Origin: Kineococcus siccus
Lineage (GTDB): Bacteria > Actinomycetota > Actinomycetes > Actinomycetales > Kineococcaceae
Assembly: GCF_009906795.1 (NCBI RefSeq)
Contig: NZ_JAAALN010000004.1
Span: 1-64,000, forward strand
Reading direction: 5' to 3'
Length of the DNA stretch: 64,000 nt
This document shows positions 62,886 to 64,000 of this stretch, piece by piece. The notes below the pieces were generated by a model. That model saw only the letters and a list, made by a program, of their open reading frames with translations, was not told the origin of the DNA and did no database searches. Position numbers and translations under genes: made by a program. Every line of letters begins with the position of its first letter. Positions within the stretch are counted from its first letter, which is position 1.

Positions 62886-63938
62886 TCACCAGCGCAGGGA
62901 GAGGTACTCCTCGCCGCGGGCACGCACGAGGGCGGTGGTGACCCCGTCCTCGCCGGGCGGGCGCATCGCCGATTCCCAGCGGGCGTTGAAGGCCAGGATC
63001 CACGCCGCGGCGGCGGCCGCGGCCCGCTGCTCGGCCGCGTCGAAGGAACTCCCGCGGGCGTGTTCGTAGTCCTGCAGGAAGGCGCGCGCCTCCTCGGGCG
63101 TGGACAGCCCGGCCCCGCTCGTGGAGCTGGCGGCGAAGGCGGCGGCGGAGAACCCGGCGATGACCGCCTCGGTGTCGGCGACGAGTTCCCAGTCGAACGT
63201 GCCGACCAGCCGCCCGTCGGCGACCGCGACGTTCCCGGCGTACCAGTCGGCGTGGCCCACGACGACGTCGTCGCCGCGGTTGCCGGCGATCTGCTCGACG
63301 GCCCGCCGCGCGTACGCGTCGAGCCAGGCGCCGTCCTCGGGAGTGGTGGTGAAGTCCACGATCGGGTCGTGCGGGGTCGGCCAGGGCCCCTGCTGGTATC
63401 GGCACCACGACGGTCCGCGTCCCGCCCGCGCGGGCAGGGACTCGTCCTGGCGCAGCACGTCGACGTGCCGGGCCAGTCCCTCGGCGAGCAGCCGCCGAAC
63501 GGAGGGGTCGCGGCCGTCGGGGGCGCTCCCACCGCTCAGCAGCACCTCCAGGACGAGGACGTGGCCCGCCACCTCGTCGGGGCCCGACAGGGGCTGCGGG
63601 CAGGGGTGACCGGCCGCGACCAGCAGGGCCTGGGCCCGGGTCGCGGCGGCCACGGCCTCGAGGTCGACGGGCCGGCGGTGCGCCTTCACGACGACCGCGC
63701 GCCCGTCGTCGAGCTCGACCCCCCAGACCGCGTCGATGCGACCGGCCCGGAACCGCACGGAGGCGATCGCGGACCCGAGGCGGTCGTGGGTGTAGCGGCT
63801 GAGCAGCGCGAGCACCTGCGCGGCCGGGACGTCTCCGAGGACGGCGCGCTCGGTGCCCGAAAGCCGCGCCCCCGTGCCGTTCAGGACGGTCGCGGACGTG
63901 CGGTCGTCGGGTTCCGTCACGAGCGTGGAGCCTGCCAC
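62886..63938 (-). CDS. Phosphotransferase (APH) family protein
   Basis: 350 residues. VVGHADWYAGNVAV (HxDWxxxN) and VGTFDWELVADTEA are the catalytic and metal motifs, degenerate relative to HGD. The N-terminal extension is polar. A kinase-like protein of unknown substrate. GTG or ATG start at 63938; 63939-64000 holds no gene. Confidence 0.8.
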   Translation of the reverse strand: MAGSTLVTEPDDRTSATVLNGTGARLSGTERAVLGDVPAAQVLALLSRYTHDRLGSAIASVRFRAGRIDAVWGVELDDGRAVVVKAHRRPVDLEAVAAATRAQALLVAAGHPCPQPLSGPDEVAGHVLVLEVLLSGGSAPDGRDPSVRRLLAEGLARHVDVLRQDESLPARAGRGPSWCRYQQGPWPTPHDPIVDFTTTPEDGAWLDAYARRAVEQIAGNRGDDVVVGHADWYAGNVAVADGRLVGTFDWELVADTEAVIAGFSAAAFAASSTSGAGLSTPEEARAFLQDYEHARGSSFDAAEQRAAAAAAAWILAFNARWESAMRPPGEDGVTTALVRARGEEYLSLRW

Positions 63939-64000
63939 GAGCCCCCGACCCCGGGAAGACCGTGCCGCACCGGACCGCGGCGCGGTTCACCGCCCGTCCC

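Overview
The window is about 64 kb of very GC-rich DNA from an actinobacterium. The support is extreme third-position GC, many GTG starts, runs of 4-nt GTGA stop/start overlaps inside operons, a DprE1-type oxidase, a resuscitation-promoting factor behind a ydaO (c-di-AMP) riboswitch, and SufS/SufU. A Kineococcus-like member of the Kineosporiaceae would fit, but that is inference from gene content; there is no rRNA gene. I found no tRNA, rRNA, CRISPR or prophage module. Most long open frames antisense to real genes are GC-driven artefacts and are left out.

Layout. 0-30 kb is ordinary chromosome: dprE1, XdhC, deoC and a HAD phosphatase; a TPR protein and a mini-metalloprotease; the CstA/YbdD pyruvate-uptake pair; a nitrilase; an acyl reductase-HAD fusion followed by a coupled 18-codon ORF and a PlsC acyltransferase; riboswitch plus Rpf; a macrolide-kinase-like protein; a GGDEF/EAL protein with a broken GGDEF motif; a Gfo/Idh oxidoreductase; a TrmH methyltransferase; an APC permease; a NatAB-like ABC exporter; a regulator-modABC molybdate operon in which every junction is a GTGA overlap; azlCD; a sugar isomerase/dehydrogenase pair; DedA; a divergent TetR/SDR pair.

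30.2-46.3 kb is an accessory region. Genes are spaced further apart, several are unknown, and there are remnants. It holds a secreted 5'-nucleotidase, a DUF2199 protein, an IS1380-family element that has split a GNAT gene with a 6-bp target duplication, a VapBC toxin-antitoxin pair with a textbook leaderless promoter, an unknown 399-residue protein, an intact PHP phosphatase divergent from a truncated paralogue, a nucleotidyltransferase, two paralogous PH-domain membrane proteins about 10 kb apart, and a short hairpin-forming repeat at several gene 3' ends.

46-64 kb returns to ordinary chromosome: a hotdog thioesterase, a second DedA protein, an RlmA-type 23S rRNA methyltransferase, a LemA-like protein, pyrE divergent from exonuclease III, a sugar ABC importer, sufU/sufS, an enoyl-reductase-like protein, a DUF2975/XRE pair with a 17-bp palindrome, a GNAT/kinase pair, and a PadR/HAAS-like membrane pair.

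A pattern across the window is that many genes have a TANNNT-like hexamer 6-8 nt before the start codon and no Shine-Dalgarno sequence, as expected for leaderless transcripts. Genes inside operons use GTGA overlaps, and the remaining genes carry clear GGAGG-type sites. No complete new multi-gene system is evident. The observations most worth following are the operator architectures (vapBC, mod, DUF2975/XRE), the reductase-HAD fusion with an altered catalytic motif, and the decaying island around the IS element.
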